DNA of 64,000 nucleotides from Pseudomonas sp. GM78. Lineage in GTDB: Bacteria > Pseudomonadota > Gammaproteobacteria > Pseudomonadales > Pseudomonadaceae. Of this stretch, positions 7,969 to 17,209 are shown piece after piece. The stretch lies in NCBI RefSeq assembly GCF_000282475.1, contig NZ_AKJF01000057.1:1-64000 (forward strand), read 5' to 3'. Every line of letters begins with the position of its first letter. Positions within the stretch are counted from its first letter, which is position 1. The notes under the pieces are model-generated. The model had not been told where the DNA came from and did no database searches. It saw only the letters and a list, made by a program, of their open reading frames with translations. The position numbers and the translations under genes are program-made.

Positions 7969-10356
7969 ATGTCGTTGCACGCCGTGCGCCCCAAGATCCT
8001 GGGTTTTATCAGCGAAGATGTCCCGGCCGGGCTGGTCGCGCTCATGGTCTTGCTCGTCGGCGGGATTCTCACGGCATTGCTCGCCTGGTCGACGCTGAAC
8101 CTGTTTCAACATCAATTGCGGCAACGCTTCCAGTTGCTGGCCAGCGAACGCTACAGCCGAATCGAAGAACGTTTCCAGGATCAGGAGCAGCGCCTCGATG
8201 GCCTGCGCCGGTTCTTTGCCAACTCCGATACGGTCTCGCGCGCAGAATTCAACGGCTACACCCAACCCCTGTTGCACCGCACCCAGGCCTATTCGTTCGC
8301 CGAACGGGTCAGTCGTGACCAGCGGCCAGCCTTCGAGCGCCGGGCGCGCGAGGAGGGCCTGAGCGAATTCACCCTGCGCGAACTCAATGCCGCCGGACAA
8401 CTGCAATTGGCCGGTGATCGGGATGAGTACGTGGCGGTGCTGTATAGCCAGACGCAAAGCAAGCTCGGTGCGCCACTGGGTTATGACTTGCTGGCCCAGC
8501 CCTTGCGTCGCGCCACGCTGGAACGGGCCGATAAGCACCAGGGCATGGCCGTGTCGCAGCCGATGCACTTGGTCAATATCGAGCCGACATATGCCCGCGG
8601 CGTGCTGTTGGTCGCGCCGGTCATGCTGCGCAGCAGCGTTGGCGGCGCCATCGGCAAACCGTTCGGATATGTCATGGCAGTGATCAGCATGCGCCAGTTG
8701 CTGGCGGACGGGTTGCCGGAGGCGGGGCGTGATTATCTTTCGGTGCGCATCCTCGACCTGTCCACCGATGAGCAGCACGAGGTGCTGTTCGAATCGCCCA
8801 ATGCGCCAGCGTCCAGTGACTTGTCTGCGACGCGGTTGTTGCGTCTTGCCGATCACGATTACCAGGTCGATATCCGCCCCAGCGCGGCTTTCCTCAAGGC
8901 CAACCATTCTTCAGTGACGACGCTGGTGGTGCTCGGTGGCCTGCTCAGTGTGCTGCTCAGCGCCTTGCTCTATGTACTGGCCAGTCAGCGGCAGCGGGCG
9001 CTGAAAATGGTCGAGCAACGGACCGGGGAACTGCGCGCCCGCGAACAGGAGCTGCGTGGCACCCATGGCCAGTTGCGCGGGGTGCTGGATGCCGCGACCC
9101 AGGTGGCGATCATTGCCACGGACCTGCGCGGAGTGATCAGCACCTTCAATGCTGGCGCCGAGCAGATGCTCGGTTACACCGTCGCCGAAGTGGTCGGGCA
9201 CATGACCCTGGAAAACCTGCACTTGCCCCGGGAACTCGCGGCACGCTCGGCAGAATTGACGGCGCGTTACGGCAAGCCGGTACCGGCCTGTCATGCGATG
9301 CTGGTCGAGGGTGGCGATGAGGCGCGGGAGTGGACGCTGGTGCGCAGCGATGGCAGCCACCTGATCGTCAACATGCTGGCGACTCCGGTTCTCGACGAAC
9401 AGGGGTTGTGGGTCGGGCACCTGGCGATCTGCATCGACATCACCGAACGCAAGCGTGTGCACGAGGCCCTGGCCGCACGGGACCTGTTGCTGAAGAAACT
9501 CAGTGCCCATGTGCCCGGCGGCATCTACCAGTTCAAGATGGAGTTCGACGGGCGTTTCAGCGTGATCTACGCCAGCGACGGCATTCGCGAGATCTATGAG
9601 CTGGAGCCGGACGTGCTGCTGCTCAACGCCGAGGCGATTTTCACGCGGATTCATCCTCAGGACACCACCCGCGTGCGCGCCTCGATCCGCGCCTCGGCCA
9701 ACACCCTCAGCCACTGGCGCGAGGAATACCGCGTGCAATTGCCCCAACGCGGCCTGCGCTGGGTCCGCGGCGAAGCGACCCCGGAAGAACTGCCGGGCGG
9801 CGGCGTGCTCTGGCATGGCTACATCTCCGACATCACCGACACCAAGCGGGTGGAAGAAGAACTGCGGGCGCAGTCGGTCACCGACGCCCTAACCGGTATC
9901 CACAACCGCCGCTATTTCCAGGAACGCCTGACCACCGAAATGGCCCGGGTGGAGCGCGGCGGTGGCGAACTGTCGGTGATCATGCTCGACATCGACCACT
10001 TCAAGCGCATCAATGACCAGTACGGCCATGCCGTGGGCGATCGGGTGTTGCAGGCCGTGTGCGAGCGCATTGGCCAGCGGCTGCGGCGCACGGATGTGTT
10101 CTGTCGCCTGGGCGGCGAAGAGTTCATGGTCCTTTGCCCGGACATCGGTGGCGAGCCGGCCCAACTGCTGGCACTGGAGTTGTGGCAAAGCCTGCGCAGT
10201 GCGCCGATCGATGAGGTAGGTGTCGTCACGGCGAGTTTCGGCATTGCCAGCTGGCGGGTTGGCGAGGGCGCGGATGCACTGTTGTTGCGGGCGGATTCGG
10301 GGGTGTATGTGGCGAAGCAGGAGGGCAGGGATCGGGTGCAGGGGGAGATGAACTGA
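7969..10356 (+). CDS. CHASE-PAS-GGDEF membrane diguanylate cyclase
   Basis: Inner-membrane enzyme expected to make cyclic di-GMP from GTP on an external or internal signal. 795 residues. One membrane helix lies near 20-43, an extracytoplasmic CHASE-type domain near 60-300, and a second helix near 318-340. A PAS domain follows (ATQVAIIATDLRGVI...), then a second PAS-like segment (about 500-630) and a C-terminal GGDEF domain. The catalytic motif GGEEF (about 714-718) is intact. RRTD five residues before it fits the RxxD inhibitory site, so product feedback is likely. No EAL domain. It stands alone, so its ligand cannot be inferred. Confidence 0.9.
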   Translation: MSLHAVRPKILGFISEDVPAGLVALMVLLVGGILTALLAWSTLNLFQHQLRQRFQLLASERYSRIEERFQDQEQRLDGLRRFFANSDTVSRAEFNGYTQPLLHRTQAYSFAERVSRDQRPAFERRAREEGLSEFTLRELNAAGQLQLAGDRDEYVAVLYSQTQSKLGAPLGYDLLAQPLRRATLERADKHQGMAVSQPMHLVNIEPTYARGVLLVAPVMLRSSVGGAIGKPFGYVMAVISMRQLLADGLPEAGRDYLSVRILDLSTDEQHEVLFESPNAPASSDLSATRLLRLADHDYQVDIRPSAAFLKANHSSVTTLVVLGGLLSVLLSALLYVLASQRQRALKMVEQRTGELRAREQELRGTHGQLRGVLDAATQVAIIATDLRGVISTFNAGAEQMLGYTVAEVVGHMTLENLHLPRELAARSAELTARYGKPVPACHAMLVEGGDEAREWTLVRSDGSHLIVNMLATPVLDEQGLWVGHLAICIDITERKRVHEALAARDLLLKKLSAHVPGGIYQFKMEFDGRFSVIYASDGIREIYELEPDVLLLNAEAIFTRIHPQDTTRVRASIRASANTLSHWREEYRVQLPQRGLRWVRGEATPEELPGGGVLWHGYISDITDTKRVEEELRAQSVTDALTGIHNRRYFQERLTTEMARVERGGGELSVIMLDIDHFKRINDQYGHAVGDRVLQAVCERIGQRLRRTDVFCRLGGEEFMVLCPDIGGEPAQLLALELWQSLRSAPIDEVGVVTASFGIASWRVGEGADALLLRADSGVYVAKQEGRDRVQGEMN

Positions 10357-10374
10357 TTCTGGTTGTACGCAATA

Positions 10375-10466
10375 CCTGTGGGAGCGAGCTTGCTCGCGAT
10401 AGCGGTCTTTCAGTCACATCATTGTTGGATGTGCCGCCATCATCGCGAGCAGGCTCGCTCCCACAG
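10375..10466. repeat. Paired REP-type inverted repeat (GCGAGC family)
   Basis: CCTGTGGGAGCGAGCTTGCT, continuing to CGCGAT, and its inverted copy ending GGCTCGCTCCCACAG flank a 40-base spacer. It lies between the convergent cyclase and dacB genes. Confidence 0.9.
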
Positions 10467-10481
10467 TTGATTGAGGTGTGC

Positions 10482-11942
10482 TTACAACACCGAAGCCGTC
10501 TGCGCCAGTTTCGGCTGGCGATACAGGTCCAGCAGCACCTGGTCGAGCACCGACGACGCGCCAAACGGTGCCTTGTCGTTGAGGATCGCCACCACCGCCC
10601 AGGTGTTGCCGTTGACGTCGCGGCTGAAGCCGGCGATCGCCCGCACGGTGTTCAAGGTGCCGGTCTTGACGTGGGCTTCACCGCGCATCGCGGTGGTCTT
10701 CAGGCGTTTGCGCATGGTGCCGTCGGTACCGGCAATCGGCATCGAGCTGATGTACTCGGCGGCGTAAGGGCTGCGCCAGGCAGCCTGCAGCATCGACGCC
10801 ATTTCCCGGGCACTGACGCGTTCGGAGCGGGACAGGCCAGAGCCGTTCTCCATCACCAGGTGCGGCGCGGTGATGCCTTTCTTCGCCAGCCACTGACGGA
10901 CCACGCGCTGGGCGGCCTTGGCGTCGTCGGCGTCGGCATCGGTGCGGAACTTCTGCCCCAGGCTCAGGAACAGCTGCTGGGCCATGGTGTTGTTACTGTA
11001 TTTGTTGATGTCGCGGATGATTTCCGCCAGGTCCGGCGAGAACGCCCGCGCCAGTACCTTGGCATCCTTCGGCGTTGGCGCCAGCACATCCCGGCCCTGG
11101 ATGCTGCCGCCCAGTTCTTTCCAGATCGCGCGCACGGCGCCGGCGGTGTAGGTGGCGTGGTCGAGCAACGACAGGTAAGTCTGCGAGCTGCAGCCTTCGC
11201 CCAACTGGCCGCCGACCGTCACGGTCACGCTGCCATCGGCCTGGGGGACCGGGTTGTAACGCACGCCACCGGTGCATTGCTTGGAGTTGATCGCCTTGAC
11301 CTGGTTTTCGATGCGGATACTGGCAATAGGCGGTTCCACGGAGACCAGCACACGCCCGCCGTCGTTGCGCGCGACGAAACGCAGGGCCTTGAGGTTGACC
11401 AGCAACGCATCGGGCTTGACCAGGAAGGGCTTGTTCTCGTCGTTGCCGTCGTCGTTGAACTCGGGCAGTTGCGGCTGCACGAAGAAGTTCTTGTCCAGGA
11501 CCAGGTCGCCGGTCACCTGGGTCACGCCGTTGGCGCGCAGGTCGCGCATCAGCAGCCAGAGTTTTTCCATGTTCAGCTTCGGATCGCCGCCACCCTTGAG
11601 GTAGAGGTTGCCGTTGAGGATGCCGCCGCTGAGGGTGCCATCGGTATAGAACTCGGTTTTCCACTGGTGATTGGGGCCGAGCATTTCCAGGGCCGCGTAA
11701 GTGGTGACCAGCTTCATGGTTGAGGCCGGGTTGACCGAGACGTCGGCGTTGAAAATAGTCGGGGTGCCGGGGCCGTTCAGCGGAATCATCACCAGCGACA
11801 GGGCGTTGTCCTGCAACTTGCTGGCCTTGAGGGCTTTTTCGACATTGGGCGACAGGCTGGTATTGATCGGGTCAGCGGAAACCGGGAGGGCCAGGGGCAA
11901 TAGCAGGCCGGCCAGGAGCAATGGACGCAACGATTTGATCAT
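10482..11942 (-). CDS. dacB: D-alanyl-D-alanine carboxypeptidase/endopeptidase (PBP4)
   Basis: Periplasmic low-molecular-weight penicillin-binding protein that trims or cleaves peptidoglycan cross-links. 486 residues with a signal peptide (MIKSLRPLLLAGLLLPLALP...VSA). All three penicillin-binding motifs are visible: STMK with the nucleophile near Ser74, SNN in KYSNNTMAQQ, and KTG near Lys426. The long insert between the first two motifs (residues ~80-300) is typical of class C PBP4. Monocistronic; its 5' side faces yggL. Confidence 0.95.
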   Translation of the reverse strand: MIKSLRPLLLAGLLLPLALPVSADPINTSLSPNVEKALKASKLQDNALSLVMIPLNGPGTPTIFNADVSVNPASTMKLVTTYAALEMLGPNHQWKTEFYTDGTLSGGILNGNLYLKGGGDPKLNMEKLWLLMRDLRANGVTQVTGDLVLDKNFFVQPQLPEFNDDGNDENKPFLVKPDALLVNLKALRFVARNDGGRVLVSVEPPIASIRIENQVKAINSKQCTGGVRYNPVPQADGSVTVTVGGQLGEGCSSQTYLSLLDHATYTAGAVRAIWKELGGSIQGRDVLAPTPKDAKVLARAFSPDLAEIIRDINKYSNNTMAQQLFLSLGQKFRTDADADDAKAAQRVVRQWLAKKGITAPHLVMENGSGLSRSERVSAREMASMLQAAWRSPYAAEYISSMPIAGTDGTMRKRLKTTAMRGEAHVKTGTLNTVRAIAGFSRDVNGNTWAVVAILNDKAPFGASSVLDQVLLDLYRQPKLAQTASVL

Positions 11943-12174
11943 GTAGATAAAACCCTACAGCCGAGGGGGAAAAAGACGAGGGCATGAAGATAATTTCCCT
12001 CAGTGGTCATGAAAGTGTCGGCATTATGCCCCAAGGTGCTACGGCGTGTGCCGTACGTGGGCCTTCCAATGGGCTATTTTTTACCGACGGTAGGCGTGGC
12101 GGCCCAGAGAGTCGGGCAATTGGCGGCTTAAACTGCTAAAGTGCGGCCCGTTATTACTTAAGAGGATTGTTCCA

Positions 12175-12519
12175 ATGGCGACTAACCGTTCCCAGCGTCT
12201 GCGCAAAAAACTGTGCGTCGATGAATTTCAAGAGCTGGGTTTCGAACTGAACCTGGATTTCAAGGAAGATCTGTCCGAAGAAGCCATTGATGCCTTCCTC
12301 GAGGCGTTCCTCAAAGAAGCCATGGAAGCCAACGGTCTGGGCTATGTCGGCGGTGATGACTACGGTCTGGTTTGCCTGATCAAGCGTGGCTCGGTCAGCG
12401 CTGAACAACGCGCTGCCGTTGAAGCCTGGCTCAAAGGCCGCACCGAGCTGACCAGCGTTGAAGTCAGCCCGCTGCTGGACGTCTGGTACCCGGAAAAGCC
12501 GATCAATCCGGTAGCTTGA
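12175..12519 (+). CDS. yggL: YggL family 50S ribosome-binding protein
   Basis: Acidic protein of 114 residues (MATNRSQRLRKKLCVDEFQE...), DUF469/YggL family, reported as a ribosome-associated protein in gamma-proteobacteria. It has a basic N-terminal tip followed by an acidic alpha/beta domain with conserved GYVGGDDYGL. A strong terminator follows, so it is monocistronic. Confidence 0.92.
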   Translation: MATNRSQRLRKKLCVDEFQELGFELNLDFKEDLSEEAIDAFLEAFLKEAMEANGLGYVGGDDYGLVCLIKRGSVSAEQRAAVEAWLKGRTELTSVEVSPLLDVWYPEKPINPVA

Positions 12520-12528
12520 TGTTCTAAG

Positions 12529-12559
12529 AAACGGCGACCCGAGGGTCGCCGTTTTTTTT
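12529..12559. terminator. Intrinsic terminator after yggL
   Basis: Perfect stem AACGGCGACCC/GGGTCGCCGTT with a 2-base loop, followed by eight T on the plus strand. The A-rich opposite side may also serve the convergent benE gene, whose stop is 5 bases away. Confidence 0.92.
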
Positions 12560-12563
12560 GGTA

Positions 12564-13754
12564 TTAACGTTTACCCCAATTCAGAATCACCAGCGTCACA
12601 ACCCCCGCCACAATCCCCCAGAATGCCGAACCGATGGAAAACAGCGTCAGCCCCGATGCCGTGACCATGAAGGTGATCAGCGCCGCTTCACGCTCCTTCG
12701 CCTCGCTCATGGCGATGCTCAAGCCGTTGATGATCGAACCGAACAACGCCAGTGCGGCAATCGACAGCACCAGCTCCTTGGGCAGTGCGGCAAACAACGC
12801 GGCCAGCGTCGCGCCGAACACACCGGCGATGCCATAGAAAACCCCGCACCAGACCGCCGCCGTGTAGCGTTTGTTGCGATCCTCATGGGCATGTGGCCCG
12901 GTACAGATCGCCGCGCTGATGGCGGCCAGGTTGATCCCGTGGGAGCCGAATGGCGCCAGCAACAACGAGGCGATGCCGGTGGTGGTGATCAGCGGCGAGG
13001 CCGGCACGTTGTAGCCATCGGCGCGCAGCACGGCAATGCCCGGCATGTTTTGCGAAGTCATCGCCACCACGAACAACGGAATGCCGATGCTGATGGTCGC
13101 GGCGAGGGAGAAATGCGGTGTGGTCCACACCGGTGTGGCCACTTCCAGGTGGAACGCGCTGAAGTCCAGCAGCCCCATGACGCCGGACAAGGCCGTACCG
13201 ATCAGCAAAGCGCCCAGTACGGCGTAGCGCGGCGACAGGCGTTTGACCACCAGGTAGGTAAAAAACATGCCCAGCACCAGTGCGGTGCGATGTTGGGCCG
13301 CGACGAAAATCTCGCTGCCGATCTTGAACAGGATCCCCGCCAGCAATGCCGCCGCCAGTGACGCGGGAATCTTTTTCACCAGGCGTTCGAAACTGCCGGT
13401 CAGCCCGCAGATCGTCACCAGCACCGCGCAGGTTATATAGGCGCCGATCGCTTCGCCGTAGGTCACGCCACCGAGGCTTGTGATCAGCAAGGCCGCGCCC
13501 GGGGTGGACCAGGCGATGGTGATGGGGGTGCGATAGCGCAACGACAGGCCGATCGAGCACACCGCCATGCCGATGGAAATCGCCCAGATCCACGACGAAA
13601 TCTGCCCGCTGGTCAGCCCGGCCGCTTGCCCGGCCTGGAACATCAGCACCAGGGAACTGGTGTAGCCGGTCATCATGGCGATGAACCCGGCGACGATGGC
13701 CGACGGCGAAGTGTCGGCCAGGGGGCGCAGTTGCGTGTGCGTGGCGTCTGTCAT
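12564..13754 (-). CDS. benE: BenE family benzoate/H+ symporter
   Basis: Multi-spanning inner-membrane protein of 396 residues with 11-12 hydrophobic segments and the BenE family core (SLRYRTPITIAWSTPGAALL, AAISAAICTGPHAHED). Family members import benzoate or related aromatic acids by proton symport. No ben/cat catabolic genes are nearby, so the substrate is not certain. It is divergent from a GntR-type regulator, a natural candidate for its control. Confidence 0.9.
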   Translation of the reverse strand: MTDATHTQLRPLADTSPSAIVAGFIAMMTGYTSSLVLMFQAGQAAGLTSGQISSWIWAISIGMAVCSIGLSLRYRTPITIAWSTPGAALLITSLGGVTYGEAIGAYITCAVLVTICGLTGSFERLVKKIPASLAAALLAGILFKIGSEIFVAAQHRTALVLGMFFTYLVVKRLSPRYAVLGALLIGTALSGVMGLLDFSAFHLEVATPVWTTPHFSLAATISIGIPLFVVAMTSQNMPGIAVLRADGYNVPASPLITTTGIASLLLAPFGSHGINLAAISAAICTGPHAHEDRNKRYTAAVWCGVFYGIAGVFGATLAALFAALPKELVLSIAALALFGSIINGLSIAMSEAKEREAALITFMVTASGLTLFSIGSAFWGIVAGVVTLVILNWGKR

Positions 13755-13873
13755 GACAGCGGTGTTCCTTGTTCAGGCGGCGGATTCTGCTTTAAAGCCT
13801 AAACTCAAACGTAATGGATCGTTGCGATACAGCGGAAGTGACAAACAGCCGTACAGTCGTGTTGGCACTAACC

Positions 13874-13885
13874 ATTGTGTACAAT
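13874..13885. promoter_or_regulatory. Candidate GntR operator
   Basis: Palindrome ATTGT-GT-ACAAT in the divergent benE/gntR region, 92 bases before the regulator start and 119 before benE. Palindromes of this form are common for FCD-type GntR proteins. Only one copy is seen. Confidence 0.5.
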
Positions 13886-13977
13886 CGCAGTGTTTTTTAC
13901 GCGATACTTGCCAGCGACCCACTGTGCCGTATTACAGTCACCGTCAATTCGCCGCAGTTCTCCCGACTCGAGTGCCC

Positions 13978-14742
13978 ATGAACGAACAGTTGCAACCCCT
14001 AAAGAAACAGCCGCGAGCAGGCAAAGCCGGCCGCAGCGGAACCCAGGACGATATTGTCTACGCGCATATCTTCGAGGCCATCCTCGAACAGCGCCTGGCG
14101 CCCGGCACCAAGTTGAGCGAAGAAGCGCTGGGGGAAATTTTCGGGGTCAGCCGCACCATCATTCGCCGCGCGCTGTCGCGCCTGGCCCATGAAAGCGTGG
14201 TATTGCTGCGTCCGAATCGCGGCGCCGTCGTTGCCAGCCCGAGCGTCGAAGAGGCGCGCCAGGTGTTCATGGCCCGGCGTCTGGTGGAACGTGCGATCAC
14301 TGAATTGGCGGTGCAGCATGCCACCGCCGAGCAAATTGCCGAATTGCGGCAGATGGTCAACGACGAGCGCGACAGCTTCTCCCGTGGCGACCGGGGTGCC
14401 GGTATCCGCCTGTCGGGCGAATTCCACCTGAAACTGGCCGAAGCGGCGAAAAACGCCCCGCTGATCAGCTTCCAGCGCAGCCTGGTGTCCCAGACGTCGC
14501 TGATCATCGCCCAGTACGAAAGCGGTAACCGTTCCCACTGCTCCTACGACGAGCACACCCAGTTGATCGACGCCATTGAAAAGCGCGACGCTGAACTGGC
14601 GGTGAACCTGATGATGCATCACATGGATCACATCGACAGCAAGCTCAATCTCGATGAAGAAAGTGCGTCGGATGATTTGCACGCGGTGTTCTCGCATTTG
14701 CTGCAGACCAAGAAGCCTGGGCGTTCGCCAGCGAAAATCTGA
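13978..14742 (+). CDS. GntR family regulator (FadR/FCD subfamily)
   Basis: DNA-binding protein of 254 residues. The winged helix-turn-helix is at about 25-95 (LSEEALGEIFGVSRTIIRRALSRL) and an all-helical FCD ligand domain fills the C-terminal half (RRLVERAITELAV... HLKLAEAAKN ... HTQLIDAIEKRD). The ATG at MNEQLQPLKK was chosen over a longer upstream frame that overlaps benE. Divergent from benE; ligand unknown, possibly an organic acid or a purine product. Confidence 0.88.
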   Translation: MNEQLQPLKKQPRAGKAGRSGTQDDIVYAHIFEAILEQRLAPGTKLSEEALGEIFGVSRTIIRRALSRLAHESVVLLRPNRGAVVASPSVEEARQVFMARRLVERAITELAVQHATAEQIAELRQMVNDERDSFSRGDRGAGIRLSGEFHLKLAEAAKNAPLISFQRSLVSQTSLIIAQYESGNRSHCSYDEHTQLIDAIEKRDAELAVNLMMHHMDHIDSKLNLDEESASDDLHAVFSHLLQTKKPGRSPAKI

Positions 14743-14752
14743 TAGACCGCGT

Positions 14753-14854
14753 CGCCCCTATCGCTGGCAAGCCAGCTCCCACAGTGATCCTTGGTGTTTA
14801 CAAAATTTGCAATTCACCTCGGACCCTGTGGGAGCTGGCTTGCCAGCGATGGCG
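14753..14854. repeat. Paired REP-type inverted repeat (GCTGGC family)
   Basis: CGCCCCTATCGCTGGCAAGC, continuing to CAGCTCCCACAG, is inverted as CTGTGGGAGCTGGCTTGCCA, continuing to GCGATGGCG, across an AT-rich spacer. A related copy lies at 55190-55306. Confidence 0.9.
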
Positions 14855-14868
14855 GACTGACAGGCAAT

Positions 14869-14906
14869 AAAAATCCCCCGGGCTGTACAGCGACGGGGGA
14901 TTTTTT
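14869..14906. terminator. Bidirectional terminator between gntR and guaD
   Basis: Stem AAAAATCCCCCG/CGGGGGATTTTT with a 13-base loop that itself holds GCTGTACAGC. It has A and T runs on both sides and lies between two convergent genes, so it can stop transcription from either side. Confidence 0.9.
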
Positions 14907-14920
14907 ATGCCTGAAAAAAA

Positions 14921-16225
14921 TTACCGCTGATGCACCAGATTCCCCGCCGCATAGGTCTGCAACACTGTCCGGTCATCCCCCAGCGTCATCAGTACAAACA
15001 ACGTCTCGGCAATGTTATTGGCCTGCTGCAGGCGATAGCCGAGCAACGGCGTGGCGTTGTAGTCCAGCACCAGGAAGTCGGCGTCGGTGCCCGGCTGCAG
15101 GTTGCCGATCTTGTCTTCAAGGCGCAGCGCACGGGCGCCGCCGAGGGTGGCCAGGTACAGCGACTTGAAGGGGCTCAGGCGCGCACCTTGCAGCTGCATG
15201 ACCTTGTACGCTTCGTTCAGCGTTTGCAGCAGCGAGAAACTGGTGCCGCCGCCGACATCGGTGCCGATGCCGACATTGAGTTTGTGCTTCTCGGCCATCG
15301 GCAGGTTGAACAGGCCGCTGCCAAGGAAGAAGTTCGACGTCGGGCAGAACGAGATGGCCGAACCGGTTTCTGCCAGTCGCGCGCATTCGTCATCGCACAG
15401 GTGCACACCGTGGGCGAACACCGAGCGCTCGCCGAGCAACTGGTAGTGGTCGTAGACGTCCAGGTAACCTTTGCGCTCCGGGAACAGTTCCTTGACCCAC
15501 TCGATTTCCTTGAGGTTTTCGCTGATGTGGGTCTGCATGTACAGATCCGGGTATTCGGTCAGCAATTGGCCGGCCAGGGTCAGCTGTTCCGGGGTGCTGG
15601 TCGGTGCAAAACGCGGGGTGACGGCATAGTGCAGGCGACCCTTGCCGTGCCAGCGCTCGATCAACGCCTTGCTTTCGAGGTAGCTGGATTCGGCGGTGTC
15701 GGTCAGGTAGTCCGGGGCGTTGCGGTCCATCATCACCTTGCCGGCGATCATGCGCAGGTCCAGCTGCTCGGCGGCCTCGAAGAACGAGTTCACCGATTGC
15801 GGGTGCACGCTGCCGAACACCAGCGCGGTGGTGGTGCCGTTGCGCAGCAGTTCCTTGATAAAGATGTCCGCCACCTGGTCAGCGTGGCCCTTGTCGGCGA
15901 ACTGGCTTTCACAGGGGAAGGTGTAGGTATTGAGCCAGTCCAGCAGTTGCTCGCCGTAGGCGCCGACCATGCCGGTTTGCGGCAGGTGGATGTGGGTGTC
16001 GATGAAGCCGGGGGTGATCAGCGCATCCTGGTAATGGGTGATCTCGATATCGGCCGGCAGGGTTGGCAGCAGTTCACTGGCGTGGCCGAGGGCGCTGATT
16101 TTGCCGTTTTCGACCACCAGCAGGCCGTCTTCGAAATACTCGTAGGAGGCTTCGATACCCACTTCTGCGGGGTCGGCAATGCTGTGCAGGATGGCGGCGC
16201 GGTAAGCTTTGCGAGTCAGAGGCAT
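14921..16225 (-). CDS. guaD: Guanine deaminase
   Basis: Zinc amidohydrolase converting guanine to xanthine, feeding the xanthine dehydrogenase encoded just upstream. 434 residues from the ATG at MPLTRKAYRA; an in-frame TTG four codons earlier would overlap the xdhC stop and is less likely. Metal ligands are visible in FIDTHIHLPQ, in THISEN, in HGVHL and in the aspartate of GIGTDVGGG. Last gene of the xdhA-xdhB-xdhC-guaD operon, 8 bases after xdhC, ending at a strong terminator. Confidence 0.95.
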   Translation of the reverse strand: MPLTRKAYRAAILHSIADPAEVGIEASYEYFEDGLLVVENGKISALGHASELLPTLPADIEITHYQDALITPGFIDTHIHLPQTGMVGAYGEQLLDWLNTYTFPCESQFADKGHADQVADIFIKELLRNGTTTALVFGSVHPQSVNSFFEAAEQLDLRMIAGKVMMDRNAPDYLTDTAESSYLESKALIERWHGKGRLHYAVTPRFAPTSTPEQLTLAGQLLTEYPDLYMQTHISENLKEIEWVKELFPERKGYLDVYDHYQLLGERSVFAHGVHLCDDECARLAETGSAISFCPTSNFFLGSGLFNLPMAEKHKLNVGIGTDVGGGTSFSLLQTLNEAYKVMQLQGARLSPFKSLYLATLGGARALRLEDKIGNLQPGTDADFLVLDYNATPLLGYRLQQANNIAETLFVLMTLGDDRTVLQTYAAGNLVHQR

Positions 16226-16233
16226 GTCAGTTC

Positions 16234-17091
16234 TCAATTTGAGGCTTTCAGGTTTGCGGCCTGACTGCGGCGTGAAGCGGGCAGCAGTTTGGCAATCGGT
16301 TCGGCGCGGGACGTTTGCTGGCCGAAATTGGCGTTATAGGTGGCGATGATCTCGCCGGCGATGGAGATGGCGATTTCCACAGGCAACTTGCCTTTGACTT
16401 CGCCGATGCCCATCGGGCAGCGCATGCGTTGCACGACGCCGCTGTCGAAGCCGCGGTCGCGCAGGCGGTGTTCGAACTTCACGCGCTTGGTCTTCGAACC
16501 GATCAGGCCGAAATAGGCGAAGTCGTTGCGCTTGAGAATCGCCGCGGTGAGCTCGAGGTCGAGCTGATGGTTGTGGGTCATGACGATGCAGTAGCTGCCG
16601 GCGGGCAGGTCGTCGATTTCATCCACCGGTTCTTCGCTGACGATCTTGCGCACGCCGTGGGGGATCTGTTCGGGGAATTCGTCTTCCCGCGAGTCGATCC
16701 AGCGCACCCGGCATGGCAGGCTGGCCAACAGCGGCACCATCGCGCGGCCGACGTGGCCGGCGCCGAACACGGCGATCTGCGCCTGGACCTGGCCCATCGG
16801 TTCGAACAGCAGCACGGTCGCACCACCGCAGCACTGGCCCAGGCTGGCGCCGAGACTGAAGCGCTCAAGATGGGTGTCCTGCTTGCCGCTGGCGAGCATC
16901 TCGCGGGCGATCTGCATGGCTTTGTATTCCAGATGCCCGCCACCGATGGTGTCGAAGGTCTGGTGGGCGCTGATGACCATCTTCGAGCCGGCATTGCGCG
17001 GCGTCGAGCCGAGCTCTTCGATGATGGTCACCAGCACGCAGGGTTCACCTTGGTTCTGCAGGTCGGCGAGGGCGTCGATCCAGTTGTACAT
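16234..17091 (-). CDS. xdhC: Xanthine dehydrogenase accessory protein XdhC
   Basis: Chaperone of 285 residues that binds and sulfurates the molybdenum cofactor and loads it into XdhB. It starts with MYNWIDALADLQNQGEP. The conserved cysteine region GQCCGGATVLL and the dinucleotide-type fold VFGAGHVGRAMVPLL are visible. Third gene of the operon, 118 bases after xdhB; that gap contains a REP pair, which may lower expression of the accessory genes relative to the structural ones. Confidence 0.93.
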   Translation of the reverse strand: MYNWIDALADLQNQGEPCVLVTIIEELGSTPRNAGSKMVISAHQTFDTIGGGHLEYKAMQIAREMLASGKQDTHLERFSLGASLGQCCGGATVLLFEPMGQVQAQIAVFGAGHVGRAMVPLLASLPCRVRWIDSREDEFPEQIPHGVRKIVSEEPVDEIDDLPAGSYCIVMTHNHQLDLELTAAILKRNDFAYFGLIGSKTKRVKFEHRLRDRGFDSGVVQRMRCPMGIGEVKGKLPVEIAISIAGEIIATYNANFGQQTSRAEPIAKLLPASRRSQAANLKASN

Positions 17092-17125
17092 GTCTCACCT
17101 CAACATCTCTGTTGTCTATCCGGGC

Positions 17126-17197
17126 CCCATCGCGAGCAGGGCTCACTCCTACATTTGGAATGCATTCCCCTGTAGGAGTGAGCCTGCTCGCGATAGG
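17126..17197. repeat. Paired REP element inside the xdh operon
   Basis: CCATCGCGAGCAGGGCTCAC, continuing to TCCTACA, is inverted as TGTAGGAGTGAGCCTGCTCG, continuing to CGATAGG. It is the only REP pair in this window that interrupts an apparent operon (xdhB to xdhC). Confidence 0.88.
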
Positions 17198-17209
17198 CGC
17201 GCCTCGGTC

